A DNA stretch of 64,000 nt from Flavobacterium sp. (GCA_016787805.1 JAEUTY010000045.1:48036-112035); one strand, 5' to 3'; shown: positions 1 through 9,414, numbered from the stretch's first letter. Made by a program: numbers and translations. The notes: generated from the sequence alone by a model not told the origin.

Positions 1-2
1 AA

Positions 3-1655
3 GGAGGAAAATACACTGTTTCAGTGCGTCCTTTCTTTCAAGGAAACGAGTATTACTATTTTGTTTACCAAGATTACAAAGACGTTCGTTTAGTAGGAAC
101 TCCTCCAGAAAGTTTAGGAAAATACGGCGGTGATACCGACAACTGGGAATGGCCTCGTCATACAGCTGACTTCTCTATGTTCCGTGTTTATGCTGATGCA
201 AATGGAAATCCAGCTGATTATTCAGAAAATAATGTGCCTCTAAAACCAAAACACTATTTGCCTGTTAATATTAATGGAGTAAAAGAAAATGACTTTGCTA
301 TGATTTTAGGTTATCCAGGTAGAACCAACCGTTGGATGCCAGCTGGAGGAATCGAGCAAAACGTAAAATTTGCATATCCTGCTTGGGTTGAAGGTGCAAA
401 AACTGGAATGGATCAAATGAAAAAATACATGGATCAAAGCGATGCGCTTCGTTTGGTTTATGCTTCAAAATATGCTCAAACAGCCAATTATTGGAAAAAC
501 CGTCAAGGTATGATTGATGCTTTAACCAAATTTGGAACTGCAAAGTCAAAAGCCACTCAAGAAGCTAAATTTGACAAATGGGCTAATAAATCGGCCAATA
601 AAGCAAAATACGGAAATGTAATTTCTAACATCAATAAGTTTTATGCATTAACCAACGAAAAATCTCGTCATGACAATTATTTACAGCAATTGTTTAGAAC
701 GTCTGCTTTTGGAGCTATTGGTAGAACTTTAGGAAGACAATTAGATAATTATGTAAAAGCAGACGCTACCAAACGTGCTCAAATGGCGCCAGCTATTACT
801 GAAATGGCAGAAGAAATGTTCAAAGAATTGCACATTCCAGCTGAAAAAGACATTTTAGCCGCTCAATTAAATGTGTACGCAACAAAATCAGCAGGTTATC
901 CAATTGCACCAATGGTGAAAAAAATTGGTGACGAAAACAATAATAATTTTGCTAAATATGTAAATGCAGCTTTCGATTTAAGTGTTTTTACTTCTGTAGA
1001 CAAAATTAAAGCGTTCTTACAATTACCTAGCGAAGGTTTGTTAACCAACGATCCTTTGTACGCACTTTCAAATGATTTAACAACGCATTTCTCTAATCGT
1101 TCTGAAGAACTTATCAAGGCACAAAACGATTACTCAGCTTCGTTCCGTTTGTTGGTGGAAGGTTTGAGAGAATCAAAAATTGGTGCTATCAAATATCCAG
1201 ATGCGAACTCAACTTTGCGTTTAACATACGGAAAAGTACGTTCTTTACCAGCTGACAAACGCAACGATGCAACCATCAACAACTACACTACTTTAGCAGG
1301 CCAAGTAAAAAAATACAAAAAAGGTGATCAAGAATTTGACTTGCCAACACGTGTTTTAGACATGCAAAAAAACAAAGAGTTTGGTCGTTATGCTGATAAA
1401 GACGGTTCACTTCACGTAAACTTCTTAACGGATAATGATATCACAGGAGGAAATTCAGGCTCGCCAGTATTAAACGGAAAAGGTGAATTAATTGGTTTGG
1501 CTTTCGACGGAAACATCGAGGCTATGGCTGGAGACGTTATTTTTGATAAAAACTTACAAAGAACCATCAACGTAGATATTCGTTACGTTCTTTGGGTAAT
1601 CGAAAACTTCTCAGGCGCTAAGCATATCGTTGACGAAATGACTTTAGTAAAATAA
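3..1655 (+). CDS. S46 family serine dipeptidyl peptidase (DPP7-like), 5' end missing
   Basis: This reading frame is already open at the window edge (first full codon at base 3), so the N-terminus with the catalytic His is missing. S46 enzymes are secreted or periplasmic and remove dipeptides from peptide N-termini in protein-fermenting or scavenging Bacteroidota. The family hallmarks GGDTDNW and WPRHTADF are near the start, and the nucleophile motif GGNSGSP is near the C-terminus, with the Ser codon at 1455-1457. Eighteen residues after that Ser is the Gly of FDGN. DPP11-type (Asp/Glu-specific) enzymes carry Arg there, so a DPP7-like preference for hydrophobic P1 residues is inferred. It is followed by a terminator, so it ends its own transcript. 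Confidence 0.93.
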   Translation, partial: GGKYTVSVRPFFQGNEYYYFVYQDYKDVRLVGTPPESLGKYGGDTDNWEWPRHTADFSMFRVYADANGNPADYSENNVPLKPKHYLPVNINGVKENDFAMILGYPGRTNRWMPAGGIEQNVKFAYPAWVEGAKTGMDQMKKYMDQSDALRLVYASKYAQTANYWKNRQGMIDALTKFGTAKSKATQEAKFDKWANKSANKAKYGNVISNINKFYALTNEKSRHDNYLQQLFRTSAFGAIGRTLGRQLDNYVKADATKRAQMAPAITEMAEEMFKELHIPAEKDILAAQLNVYATKSAGYPIAPMVKKIGDENNNNFAKYVNAAFDLSVFTSVDKIKAFLQLPSEGLLTNDPLYALSNDLTTHFSNRSEELIKAQNDYSASFRLLVEGLRESKIGAIKYPDANSTLRLTYGKVRSLPADKRNDATINNYTTLAGQVKKYKKGDQEFDLPTRVLDMQKNKEFGRYADKDGSLHVNFLTDNDITGGNSGSPVLNGKGELIGLAFDGNIEAMAGDVIFDKNLQRTINVDIRYVLWVIENFSGAKHIVDEMTLVK

Positions 1656-1696
1656 TACCCAACAGGTTTTTATAAACTGTTAGATTAAAATATAAA

Positions 1697-1727
1697 TCCG
1701 GCTTATATAGTTAAGTCGGGTTTTTTT
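1697..1727 (+). terminator. Rho-independent terminator after the S46 peptidase
   Basis: An 8-bp stem (CCGGCTTA paired with TAAGTCGG, one G-U pair) is followed by a seven-T run, 42 bp after the stop codon. Confidence 0.75.
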
Positions 1728-1730
1728 ATG

Positions 1731-1808
1731 AGCGAATGGCTCGGGCTTTATCAGTAATCCATGTTCCTGCTTTCCGCACTGCACGGCAGTTGCTGCAATC
1801 AGGGCTAG
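1731..1808 (+). repeat. Variable-stem intergenic repeat, copy A (forward)
   Basis: The left block AGCGAATGGCTCGGGCTTT is followed by GTAATCCATGTTCCTGCT, a short self-complementary centre (ACTGC-ACG-GCAGT) and the right block GCTGCAATCAGGGCTAG. The same flanks recur at 25688 (same strand) and in reverse at 16636 and 45283; a diverged relative is at 43967. It is more GC-rich than its surroundings. It lies between the peptidase terminator and the next gene. Confidence 0.8.
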
Positions 1809-1874
1809 AGAAGAATCGTATTGAACTTTTGTTAAGTTCTTTTAAAACGCATCGCAATTTCCAAAACCATTTCT

Positions 1875-1882
1875 TATTTTTG
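1875..1882 (+). promoter_or_regulatory. Possible -7 box (TATTTTTG) for the TPR gene
   Basis: Matches the Bacteroidota TAnnTTTG -7 consensus and lies 19 bp before the ATG at 1902. No convincing -33 TTTG is seen at the usual distance. Confidence 0.4.
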
Positions 1883-1901
1883 AGGAATAGAAAACATAAC
1901 T

Positions 1902-2588
1902 ATGCGATTGCTGCCCTTTTTATTACTATTGATAACCTTTCAATTAAAGGCAGAAACCGATTTTGAAAAAGGCGAAAAGCTCTACAAACAAGACAAATTT
2001 GAAGAAGCTAAACCTTTTTTCGAAAGTTACCTTAAACAAAATCCAACAAGTTATAAATCGATTGAATATTTAGGAGATATTGCAGGACATCAACAAAAAT
2101 GGGATGTGGCGATTAGGCAATATAAGCTTCTTAAAACACAATTTCCAAAAACGGCAAACTATTTTTACAAATACGGTGGCGCACTCGGAATGAAAGCTAA
2201 ATCAATCAACAAATTTAAAGCTGTTGGAATGATAGACGATATTGAAACCGCATTTTTAACTGCTGCCAAACTCGACGCTAAACACATTGATACGCGTTGG
2301 GCTTTGGTGATGCTCTACATCGAATTACCAGGAATTGTTGGTGGAAGTGAAAAAAAGGCACAGAAATTCGCCAATGAATTAATGACGTTGTCCAAAATAG
2401 ATGGTTATTTGGCAAAAGGGTACATTGATGAATATTTTTCTAGAAACACTCAAGCTGAAGCCAATTACAAAAAAGCGCATGAAATCGGCAATTCAAAAAC
2501 CACTTTCCAAAAGTTGTACAATTTGTACCTGAATAAAATCAAAGACAAAACCAAAGCCAACAAACTAAAAGAACAATTTGAAAAATAA
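1902..2588 (+). CDS. Secreted tetratricopeptide-repeat protein
   Basis: A 228-residue protein with a short signal peptide (MRLLPFLLLLITFQLKA) and helix-turn-helix repeats of TPR type from about residue 20 (EKGEKLYKQDKFEEAKPFFESYL). It is probably periplasmic and acts as a protein-protein interaction module; no catalytic motif is visible. The ATG at 1902 gives a proper signal peptide and follows a possible -7 box. It is 58 bp upstream of mpl on the same strand and may be co-transcribed. The specific role is unknown. Confidence 0.75.
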   Translation: MRLLPFLLLLITFQLKAETDFEKGEKLYKQDKFEEAKPFFESYLKQNPTSYKSIEYLGDIAGHQQKWDVAIRQYKLLKTQFPKTANYFYKYGGALGMKAKSINKFKAVGMIDDIETAFLTAAKLDAKHIDTRWALVMLYIELPGIVGGSEKKAQKFANELMTLSKIDGYLAKGYIDEYFSRNTQAEANYKKAHEIGNSKTTFQKLYNLYLNKIKDKTKANKLKEQFEK

Positions 2589-2609
2589 GTTAAAGTTGTT
2601 GCCGATTGT

Positions 2610-2640
2610 ACTTTCGACTTTCAACTTTCAACTTTCGACT
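2610..2640 (+). repeat. 7-bp tandem repeat (ACTTTCR x4) before mpl
   Basis: Four consecutive units ACTTTCG, ACTTTCA, ACTTTCA, ACTTTCG and a partial fifth lie in the gap just upstream of the mpl start. They are in frame with an upstream ATG at 2578, so a longer mpl product is possible on paper but would encode low-complexity sequence. Confidence 0.75.
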
Positions 2641-2646
2641 AAAATT

Positions 2647-4002
2647 ATGAGAACACATTTTATAGCCATCGGCGGAGCAGCCATGCACAATTTAGCTCTT
2701 GCCTTACATAATAAAGGATATCAAGTTACAGGTAGCGATGATGCTATTTTTGAACCTTCCAAATCGCGTTTGGAAAAAAAAGGATTATTGCCAGTCGAAA
2801 TGGGTTGGTTTCCCGAAAAAATAACAACTGATATCGAGGCTATTATACTCGGAATGCATGCCAAAGCAGACAATCCCGAATTGTTAAAAGCACAAGAGTT
2901 AGGATTAAAGATATTTTCGTATCCTGAGTTTTTGTACGAACAATCCAAAAATAAAACCCGCGTGGTTATTGGTGGTTCTCACGGAAAAACAACTATAACA
3001 TCAATGATTCTGCATGTGATGCATTACCACAATATCGAGGTCGATTACATGGTAGGAGCACAATTAGAAGGATTTGATACGATGGTGCACCTGACTCACG
3101 AAAATGATTTTATTGTCTTAGAAGGCGATGAGTATTTGTCTTCACCTATCGATAGAAGGCCAAAGTTTCATTTGTATCAACCCAATATTGCATTACTTTC
3201 TGGAATTGCTTGGGATCATATTAACGTGTTTCCTACTTTTGACAATTATGTAGAACAATTCGAAATTTTTGTCAATCAAATCACAAAAGGCGGAATTTTA
3301 GTCTATAATGAAGAAGACGAAACGGTAAAAAAAGTAGCAGAAGATTCAGCTAATGCCATTCGCAAAATTCCATATCAAACACCAAATTATACGGTTGAAA
3401 ACGGAATTACTTTGCTAGAAACTCCCGAAGGACCAATGCCAATTGAAGTTTTTGGTGCACACAATCTCAATAATTTAGCTGGAGCCAAATGGATTTGCCA
3501 AAATATGGGCGTTGATGAAGCTGATTTTTACGAAGCCATTGCTAGTTTCAAAGGAGCCAGCAAAAGACTTGAGAAAATAGCAGAAGGAAAAGGAAAAGTG
3601 GCATACAAAGATTTTGCGCATTCTCCGAGTAAAGTTTCAGCTACAACCAAAGCAGTCAAAAATCAATATCCAGATCGAAAACTAATCGCTTGTTTGGAAT
3701 TGCATACTTATAGTAGTTTGAATGCCGAGTTTTTAAAAGAATACCAAGGCGCACTTGATGCTGCGGATGTTGCCGTTGTGTTTTATTCGCCCGATGCAGT
3801 AAAAATAAAACAGTTGGATGAAGTAACTTACGAGCAAATCGCCCAATCGTTTCAACGTAAAGATTTGATTATTTACACCAATCCAGCCGATTTTAAACAC
3901 TTTTTATTCAATCAGAATTTAGACAATTCGGCCTTGTTATTAATGAGTTCAGGAAATTATGGTGGATTGAATTTTGATGAGGTAAAAGAGCTTGTTGAGT
4001 AG
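2647..4002 (+). CDS. mpl: UDP-N-acetylmuramate:L-alanyl-gamma-D-glutamyl-meso-diaminopimelate ligase
   Basis: Mur ligase family, 451 residues from this start. Mpl reattaches the murein tripeptide recovered from cell-wall turnover to UDP-MurNAc, in the cytoplasm. Visible are the N-terminal nucleotide-binding start (HFIAIGGAAMHNLA), the ATP P-loop GGSHGKTT, the EGDEYLSS motif typical of Mpl rather than MurC, and the C-terminal Mur domain. An ATG at 2578 would add 23 residues encoded by a tandem repeat. The ATG at 2647 is preferred because it begins exactly at the family's first beta strand. The gene ends at a bidirectional terminator shared with the convergent BNR protein. Confidence 0.93.
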   Translation: MRTHFIAIGGAAMHNLALALHNKGYQVTGSDDAIFEPSKSRLEKKGLLPVEMGWFPEKITTDIEAIILGMHAKADNPELLKAQELGLKIFSYPEFLYEQSKNKTRVVIGGSHGKTTITSMILHVMHYHNIEVDYMVGAQLEGFDTMVHLTHENDFIVLEGDEYLSSPIDRRPKFHLYQPNIALLSGIAWDHINVFPTFDNYVEQFEIFVNQITKGGILVYNEEDETVKKVAEDSANAIRKIPYQTPNYTVENGITLLETPEGPMPIEVFGAHNLNNLAGAKWICQNMGVDEADFYEAIASFKGASKRLEKIAEGKGKVAYKDFAHSPSKVSATTKAVKNQYPDRKLIACLELHTYSSLNAEFLKEYQGALDAADVAVVFYSPDAVKIKQLDEVTYEQIAQSFQRKDLIIYTNPADFKHFLFNQNLDNSALLLMSSGNYGGLNFDEVKELVE

Positions 4003-4026
4003 TGTGTTTTAACTTTTACAAATAAA

Positions 4027-4056
4027 AAAACTCCCATCAATGTGGGAGTTTTCTTT
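4027..4056. terminator. Bidirectional terminator between mpl and the BNR-repeat gene
   Basis: A perfect 10-bp stem (AAAACTCCCA / TGGGAGTTTT) with a 6-nt loop is flanked by A- and T-rich runs. It can serve both convergent genes. Confidence 0.85.
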
Positions 4057-4071
4057 TTTATGTTTCATAAT

Positions 4072-7000
4072 TTATTCAGCTAAAAATTCTTCCATTGTTT
4101 TTAACTTAAACGCAATTCCATTTTTTGTAGCAGCATCAGTTAATTTACTTAAATAATTCGATTTTAAACTCTCAAATTTGGTTTTTGCGGTGTTGAATAA
4201 ATCCATTATGTTCTCAATATTTGCTTTTTGCGAAGGCGAAGGTGCATCATATTGACTGGCAACAGATGTATAAATAGCACCTAATTTTTCGCGTAGTTGT
4301 TTTTCTGCAGAAGCAACATAATTGTCACCTGTAGTCACTACCATCGTATTTTTTAACGCATTCAGTTCTGCTGAAATTTTAGTATTTCCTTTTTTCATCG
4401 AAGGAACTTTGGTAGCCAATTCATCTGAAACTTTAATCATTTCATCTACTTGATATACCATATAAGCCAATTCTTGAACTTTATCAAACAACATATGGGT
4501 CGTTTGGTATTGTTCATCGCGAGAAGCTTGAGAAATGGCACCTTTTGGATCGTTAGTAATTTCGAATTCGTGTGTATACGTTTCTTTACCTTTGGTTAAA
4601 ATTGCTTTGTATTTACCTGCAGGAGCTCTTGGTGTAGTAAAGCCACTAAAATCGATGGTTTTGCCTTGTGCACTTTTCGGTCCTTTTTCATTAAAACTCC
4701 ATGTCACAATATTAATTCCCTTTTGATTCGCAGCTGGTAGTTTTACCACTCTTTTGCCATTAGCATCTTGGATTTCCATTTCCATTTTGCCAAATGTGTT
4801 ACGTTTTTTTAGATAATAAACAATTTGAGCTGTATTATTTGGGTTAGCGCCAACAAATTCTAATTCAGAAGCTGTACCACCAAAACTTGATTCTTCTTCC
4901 TTAGGAAATGCTTTTGTTTGAAAAAAATGAACGTCTTTTTTAACAACATCTTGTGTTACTTGTCTTAAAATACTAACATCATCTAAAATAATGATCCCAC
5001 GACCATGAGTAGCCATTACCAAATCATTGGTTTTTTTGTGTAAATCCAAATAAAATACTGGAACAGCAGGCATCTCACTTTCAAATTTTGACCAGTTTTT
5101 TCCACCATCGATTGTGATGTACAATCCTTTTTCAGTTCCCAAAAACAATAAGTTTTCGTTTACGTAATCTTCTTGTAAACTTCGGGTAAAACCGTCAATA
5201 TCTTTGGTGATAATAGACGACCAAGTTTTCCCAAAATCAGTTGTTTTGAAGGCATAAGCTTGGTAATCATTTTTGGTATGACCATCAAAAACTGCATAAG
5301 CGCTACCTGAATTGAAATTACTAGCTTCGATGTGATAACACCAAGTATTCAAAGGCAATCCTTTGATATTTGCGGTAACATTAGTCCATGTTTTTCCACC
5401 ATTTTGTGTAACTTGAACATTTCCATCATCGGTTCCTGCCCAGATAACATTTTTATCTTTGGGAGATTCTGCAATGGTAAATAAAGTACAATGGTTTTCT
5501 GCACCTGAATTATCTTTCGATAAACCTCCAGATTCTTCTTGATTTTGTTTTGCAGGATTGTTGGTAGTTAAATCAGGAGAAATAATTTTCCAAGTGGCTC
5601 CCATATCATCGGATACATGTACAAACTGACTTCCAGCATAAATTCGATCAGGATTGTGAATGCCAGTTACAATTGGAGTATTCCAGTTAAAACGCAATTT
5701 GGCAACGCCTTTTTCTTGTAAAGGTTGGATGGTTTTTAATTCTTTATTCTCCAAATTATAGCGCCAAATGTTTTCAGCACCTTGCATTTCACTGTAGATA
5801 ATCTTTTTGGTTGGATGTTTTAATACTCTAAATCCGTCGCCATAACCCACACTTTCCCAATCACGAGCTTCTATTCCACCATCACTTTTACTTGGGCCGT
5901 ACCATGAACCATTGTCTTGTAAACCACCATAAATATTGTAAGGTTCAGCATCGTCAACACTAATGTGATAATACTGAGCCAATGGAAGATTACGGACAAT
6001 ATCCAAGGTGCTTCCACTATTGTAGCTGCGGTACAAACCACCATCGGTAGCGCAATAAATTCGATTGGAATCGTGTAAGTCAATTGCAATATCGTGTATA
6101 TCAGCGTGCATGCTTCCTAAATTTTTGAAAGTAGCTCCACCATCACGACTTATTGATCCACTTAATCCGCCTTTGTATACAATATCAGGGTTTCTTGGAT
6201 CTACCACAATTCTTGAAAAGTAGAATGGTCGTACTACCAAAGCAAAATCACTATTCAAATGTTTCCAACTTTTTCCGCCATCAGTCGATTTGTACATTCC
6301 TTTTTGGCTGTCCTTTTCACATTCAATAACACTATAAACAATTTCTGGGTTTGAAGGAGCAACAGCCACAGCAATTCGTCCTAATTTGCCCGAAGGAAAT
6401 CCGTTGTGGATTTTATTCCAAGTTTTCCCTCCATCAGTAGTTTTTAGTAGACACGAGTTCATACCGCCCGAACTGAACGACCAAGCGGTTCTTCTAAATT
6501 CCCAAAAACTGGCGTACATAACATCAGGATTTTTTGGATCAATTACTAAGTCAGAACAACCTGTAGTGTTGTTAATTCCGTATATTTTAGTCCAAGTTTT
6601 TCCACCGTCTTTGGTGTTGTAAATGCCACGCTCGTCACTATCGCCCCAAAGTGCACCTAAAACACCAACCCATACATTATCTGAGTTTCTTGGATCAACA
6701 ATAATCGAAGAAATACGATCGGATTTTGGTAACCCCATATTGGTCCAGTTCAATCCACCATCGGTTGATTTGTAAATTCCATCTCCTGCTGAAACACTAT
6801 TTCTTGTCCACGTTTCACCTGTTCCTACCCAAATTACATTATCAGGATTGTTAGGGTCAATAGTGATACAACCAATGGATTGATTGTGTTTGTCAAACAT
6901 TGAAGAAAAACTGGCACCACCGTCGCCACTTTTCCAAACACCACCACCAGCAGCGCCAATGTAAATGATTTGATTATTGGTTGGGTGTTGCGCTATATCG

Positions 7001-7146
7001 GCAATACGTCCACTCATGATAGCGGGTCCAATTTGTCGTGCTTTGATGTCGCCAAAAAGTTCTTTTCCTTTTAGGATAATATCTTCCTGAGCATTTGCCA
7101 TAAAAGTTGCTAAACAGGCAAATACTAAATAGTTAAACTTTTTCAT
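4072..7146 (-). CDS. Secreted VPS10/BNR (Asp-box) repeat beta-propeller protein
   Basis: A 1024-residue protein with a signal peptide (MKKFNYLVFACLATFMANA) and many Asp-box repeats of the form S-x-DGG-x-x-W/F (for example KSTDGGLNW, NTKDGGKTW, KTTDGGKTW, KSTDGGKSW). These indicate stacked beta-propellers of the sortilin/VPS10 or sialidase-fold type up to about residue 720. A C-terminal part follows with an immunoglobulin-like stretch and a helical tail. Such proteins are often named glycosyl hydrolase, but no sialidase catalytic set is visible, so an enzyme activity is not supported. No T9SS tail is evident. It lies 13 bp downstream of the LolA-like gene and is probably co-transcribed with it. 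Confidence 0.85.
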   Translation of the reverse strand: MKKFNYLVFACLATFMANAQEDIILKGKELFGDIKARQIGPAIMSGRIADIAQHPTNNQIIYIGAAGGGVWKSGDGGASFSSMFDKHNQSIGCITIDPNNPDNVIWVGTGETWTRNSVSAGDGIYKSTDGGLNWTNMGLPKSDRISSIIVDPRNSDNVWVGVLGALWGDSDERGIYNTKDGGKTWTKIYGINNTTGCSDLVIDPKNPDVMYASFWEFRRTAWSFSSGGMNSCLLKTTDGGKTWNKIHNGFPSGKLGRIAVAVAPSNPEIVYSVIECEKDSQKGMYKSTDGGKSWKHLNSDFALVVRPFYFSRIVVDPRNPDIVYKGGLSGSISRDGGATFKNLGSMHADIHDIAIDLHDSNRIYCATDGGLYRSYNSGSTLDIVRNLPLAQYYHISVDDAEPYNIYGGLQDNGSWYGPSKSDGGIEARDWESVGYGDGFRVLKHPTKKIIYSEMQGAENIWRYNLENKELKTIQPLQEKGVAKLRFNWNTPIVTGIHNPDRIYAGSQFVHVSDDMGATWKIISPDLTTNNPAKQNQEESGGLSKDNSGAENHCTLFTIAESPKDKNVIWAGTDDGNVQVTQNGGKTWTNVTANIKGLPLNTWCYHIEASNFNSGSAYAVFDGHTKNDYQAYAFKTTDFGKTWSSIITKDIDGFTRSLQEDYVNENLLFLGTEKGLYITIDGGKNWSKFESEMPAVPVFYLDLHKKTNDLVMATHGRGIIILDDVSILRQVTQDVVKKDVHFFQTKAFPKEEESSFGGTASELEFVGANPNNTAQIVYYLKKRNTFGKMEMEIQDANGKRVVKLPAANQKGINIVTWSFNEKGPKSAQGKTIDFSGFTTPRAPAGKYKAILTKGKETYTHEFEITNDPKGAISQASRDEQYQTTHMLFDKVQELAYMVYQVDEMIKVSDELATKVPSMKKGNTKISAELNALKNTMVVTTGDNYVASAEKQLREKLGAIYTSVASQYDAPSPSQKANIENIMDLFNTAKTKFESLKSNYLSKLTDAATKNGIAFKLKTMEEFLAE

Positions 7147-7159
7147 AAATAGTAGTTAG

Positions 7160-7900
7160 TTATTCGGTTTTGAATTCGAATTCTTTTGGGTCGATTGTTG
7201 GATTAAGAGTGACTTTTTTCATTGTCATCTCTTGTCCAAATTGATTCATAGTAAAAGGAAAATAGATTCCTTCTACTTCTTGGTAATTGCTTGAAGATGA
7301 ACCTGCCATTTGACCTTTCATTGGGCCTTCTTTGATTTCGGCTTCTGAGGCAACAACCACATTATTTTCTACATCAAAATAATAGAAACTAACATCATCT
7401 ACTTTTTCACCATTAATGGTTTGAGGTAGTTTAGTCAACTTAACTTTATGACATTCCGTTCCTTCTTTGGTTTCTTTTCCAACATATTCAGCTGTGTACC
7501 CTTTGTCTTTATAGTTTAAAAACGGATCTGGGAAATCTTTTCCAGCAGATTTTTTCATATTTTCAAGGGTTTCAGAATCCATTTTTTCAGCTTTCATGGT
7601 CATCATATTGGTTGACCAACCCGAAGTTCCGTCAAAAGCAACCTGAGTCATTTGTTTGCCCATCAAGTTTATTTTTACTAACATCTTACCGTCTTTTGTA
7701 GAAGTAACTTCAACAGGAATTTCCATGCCTTGATAATTGGCTACCATTTCCATTTTTACACCATTTAAAGCAGCTAGTCTTTCTTTGCCTCCAATAGTTT
7801 CAATGTATTTATTGATTACTTCGTCGGCAGTTTGAGCCTGTACACCTACGAAACTTAATGTGAAAACTAAAGTGCTTACTAATAAGGATAATTTTTTCAT
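7160..7900 (-). CDS. Secreted outer-membrane lipoprotein-sorting-like protein (LolA-like fold)
   Basis: A 246-residue protein with a clear signal peptide (MKKLSLLVSTLVFTLSFVGVQAQ) and the common Bacteroidota pattern ADEVINKYIETIGG near the N-terminus. The rest is predicted beta-rich, of the LolA/LolB-like half-barrel kind that binds lipid or lipoprotein chains. Family assignment is by pattern recognition; the ligand is unknown. It is upstream of, and probably in one transcript with, the large BNR-repeat protein. Confidence 0.65.
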   Translation of the reverse strand: MKKLSLLVSTLVFTLSFVGVQAQTADEVINKYIETIGGKERLAALNGVKMEMVANYQGMEIPVEVTSTKDGKMLVKINLMGKQMTQVAFDGTSGWSTNMMTMKAEKMDSETLENMKKSAGKDFPDPFLNYKDKGYTAEYVGKETKEGTECHKVKLTKLPQTINGEKVDDVSFYYFDVENNVVVASEAEIKEGPMKGQMAGSSSSNYQEVEGIYFPFTMNQFGQEMTMKKVTLNPTIDPKEFEFKTE

Positions 7901-7989
7901 GATTTTTTGGTTTAAAATATATAAGTGAATAAGTAAGTAAAACGTTTAAAGTGTTACAATATACTTCATTTTTTTTTAAAGAATAACAA

Positions 7990-8625
7990 TTATTTATTGA
8001 ATTTAAAATGACCAACTATTTTGAATTCAAATAAACAATCCTCCAATACTTGACCATTTCCTATGTTGTGTACAATCATCGGACGCTTGCCATCAGCAGA
8101 TTTTTGATGAGTGATGATGCCAATGTGAGGCAATTTTTTGTTTACCATCCACGTTACGATTTCGCCAGCTTTATAATCATTTGGGTTGTCAGTTATTGCT
8201 AGCTTTTGACCTTTCCTTGTAAAAAACACTTCTAAGTTAAGAACTCTTCGATGGTCAATATTAGTATCGGTTTTTTTTAATCCCCATTTGGTTGGGTATT
8301 TTGAAAAATTAATTTTCATGTCCTCATGGACTTCTTTTTGCAAATCGATACCCAGTTTTCGGTAGGAACGAATCACTACATCGGTGCAAACACCTTTGTT
8401 TTTTGGAACGTCTCCATTGGGATATGGAATTGAAAAATAGGTTGGATCATAGTCTATTGTAGGGTCAACAACCGATAATGCTGCATTGGACAGCTTTTCT
8501 TCGAATGTGATTGGGGTTTTAATTAGCGATAATTGTTTAGAAATTACAATAGTGTTTTCTGTTTTTGGGTTTTTACAGCTCAAATACAATGCTAGTAAAG
8601 TAAGTGGAAAGACTAAATTTTTCAT
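7990..8625 (-). CDS. DUF1287 family exported protein (NlpC/P60-like)
   Basis: A 211-residue protein whose core contains VCTDVVIRSYRKLGIDL (candidate catalytic Cys), DHRRVLNLEVFF and KLPHIGIITH (candidate His), the order seen in DUF1287 proteins, which resemble cysteine peptidases/amidases. The N-terminus is a hydrophobic signal ending in LSC, so it could be a lipoprotein, although the lipobox is imperfect. The substrate is unknown; cell-wall peptides are a reasonable guess. It is separated by 89 bp from the downstream minus-strand LolA-like gene. Confidence 0.8.
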   Translation of the reverse strand: MKNLVFPLTLLALYLSCKNPKTENTIVISKQLSLIKTPITFEEKLSNAALSVVDPTIDYDPTYFSIPYPNGDVPKNKGVCTDVVIRSYRKLGIDLQKEVHEDMKINFSKYPTKWGLKKTDTNIDHRRVLNLEVFFTRKGQKLAITDNPNDYKAGEIVTWMVNKKLPHIGIITHQKSADGKRPMIVHNIGNGQVLEDCLFEFKIVGHFKFNK

Positions 8626-8725
8626 GTAGGATGTTTTTGTCAGATAAAAAACGAATTTTATAAGCTATTTATTTTGAAGCTATTAAAAAAATAAATTACT
8701 TTGTTGTATTCAACGCCAATAGATT

Positions 8726-9409
8726 ATGTACATACCAATCCACCAATGGGCAGAAGATGATCGCCCAAGAGAGAAATTTTTACTCAAAGGCAAATCGGCC
8801 TTATCCGACTCCGAATTATTAGCAATACTTATTGGTTCTGGCTCTCGAAATGAAAGCGCCGTGCAACTTTGTCAACGAATTTTAGCTTCTACTAATCACA
8901 ATTTGAATTTACTTGGAAAACTATCCATTTCACAATTAACCGAATTCAAAGGAATAGGCGAAGCCAAAGCTATTGCAATTGCTGCTGCACTTGAATTGGG
9001 ACGGAGAAGAGGCTCTGAGGAAGCTTTAGTATTAGATAAAATATCTTCTAGCAAAGCCGTTTTCGAATTAATGCATCCTATAATTGGAGAGTTGCCTCAC
9101 GAAGAGTTTTGGGTTTTATATCTGAATAATTCCAATAAAGTGCTTTACAAATCACAACTTTCTAAAGGAGGATTGACCAGTACAATTGTTGATATACGAT
9201 TGATTTTTAAAACCGCTCTAGAACAAAATGCAACCAGTATTATTTTGACGCACAATCATCCTTCAGGAAAATTGATAGCCAGTGAGCAAGATATTCAAGT
9301 AACCAAACGTATCAAACTAGCCTCGCAACAACTTGATATTGCTTTGTTAGATCATATAATCATTGCCGAAAATGGTTTTTACAGTTTTAACGATGAAGGA
9401 ATTATGTAA
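8726..9409 (+). CDS. radC: RadC family JAB/MPN domain protein
   Basis: A 227-residue protein with an N-terminal UPF0758 region (RPREKFLLKGKSALSDSELLAILIGSG), a helix-hairpin-helix-like stretch (LTEFKGIGEAKAIAIAAALELGRR) and a C-terminal JAMM metal site (THNHPSG followed by S and D about 10 residues later). Despite the name, a direct DNA-repair role is doubtful; members are predicted metal-dependent peptidases or nucleic-acid enzymes. Length and domain order are normal. Confidence 0.93.
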   Translation: MYIPIHQWAEDDRPREKFLLKGKSALSDSELLAILIGSGSRNESAVQLCQRILASTNHNLNLLGKLSISQLTEFKGIGEAKAIAIAAALELGRRRGSEEALVLDKISSSKAVFELMHPIIGELPHEEFWVLYLNNSNKVLYKSQLSKGGLTSTIVDIRLIFKTALEQNATSIILTHNHPSGKLIASEQDIQVTKRIKLASQQLDIALLDHIIIAENGFYSFNDEGIM

Positions 9410-9414
9410 ATAAA

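Noticed and set aside
1736-1966. Possible 76-residue protein upstream of the TPR gene
   Set aside because: It mostly translates repeat copy A and then overlaps the real TPR gene in another frame; no signal or family is seen.
2578-2646. Earlier ATG start for mpl
   Set aside because: The added 23 residues come from the 7-bp tandem repeat and overlap the previous gene's end; the family begins at the ATG at 2647.
4072-7146. Glycoside hydrolase assignment for the BNR-repeat protein
   Set aside because: Asp-boxes show the beta-propeller fold only; no catalytic residues typical of sialidases or other hydrolases could be identified.
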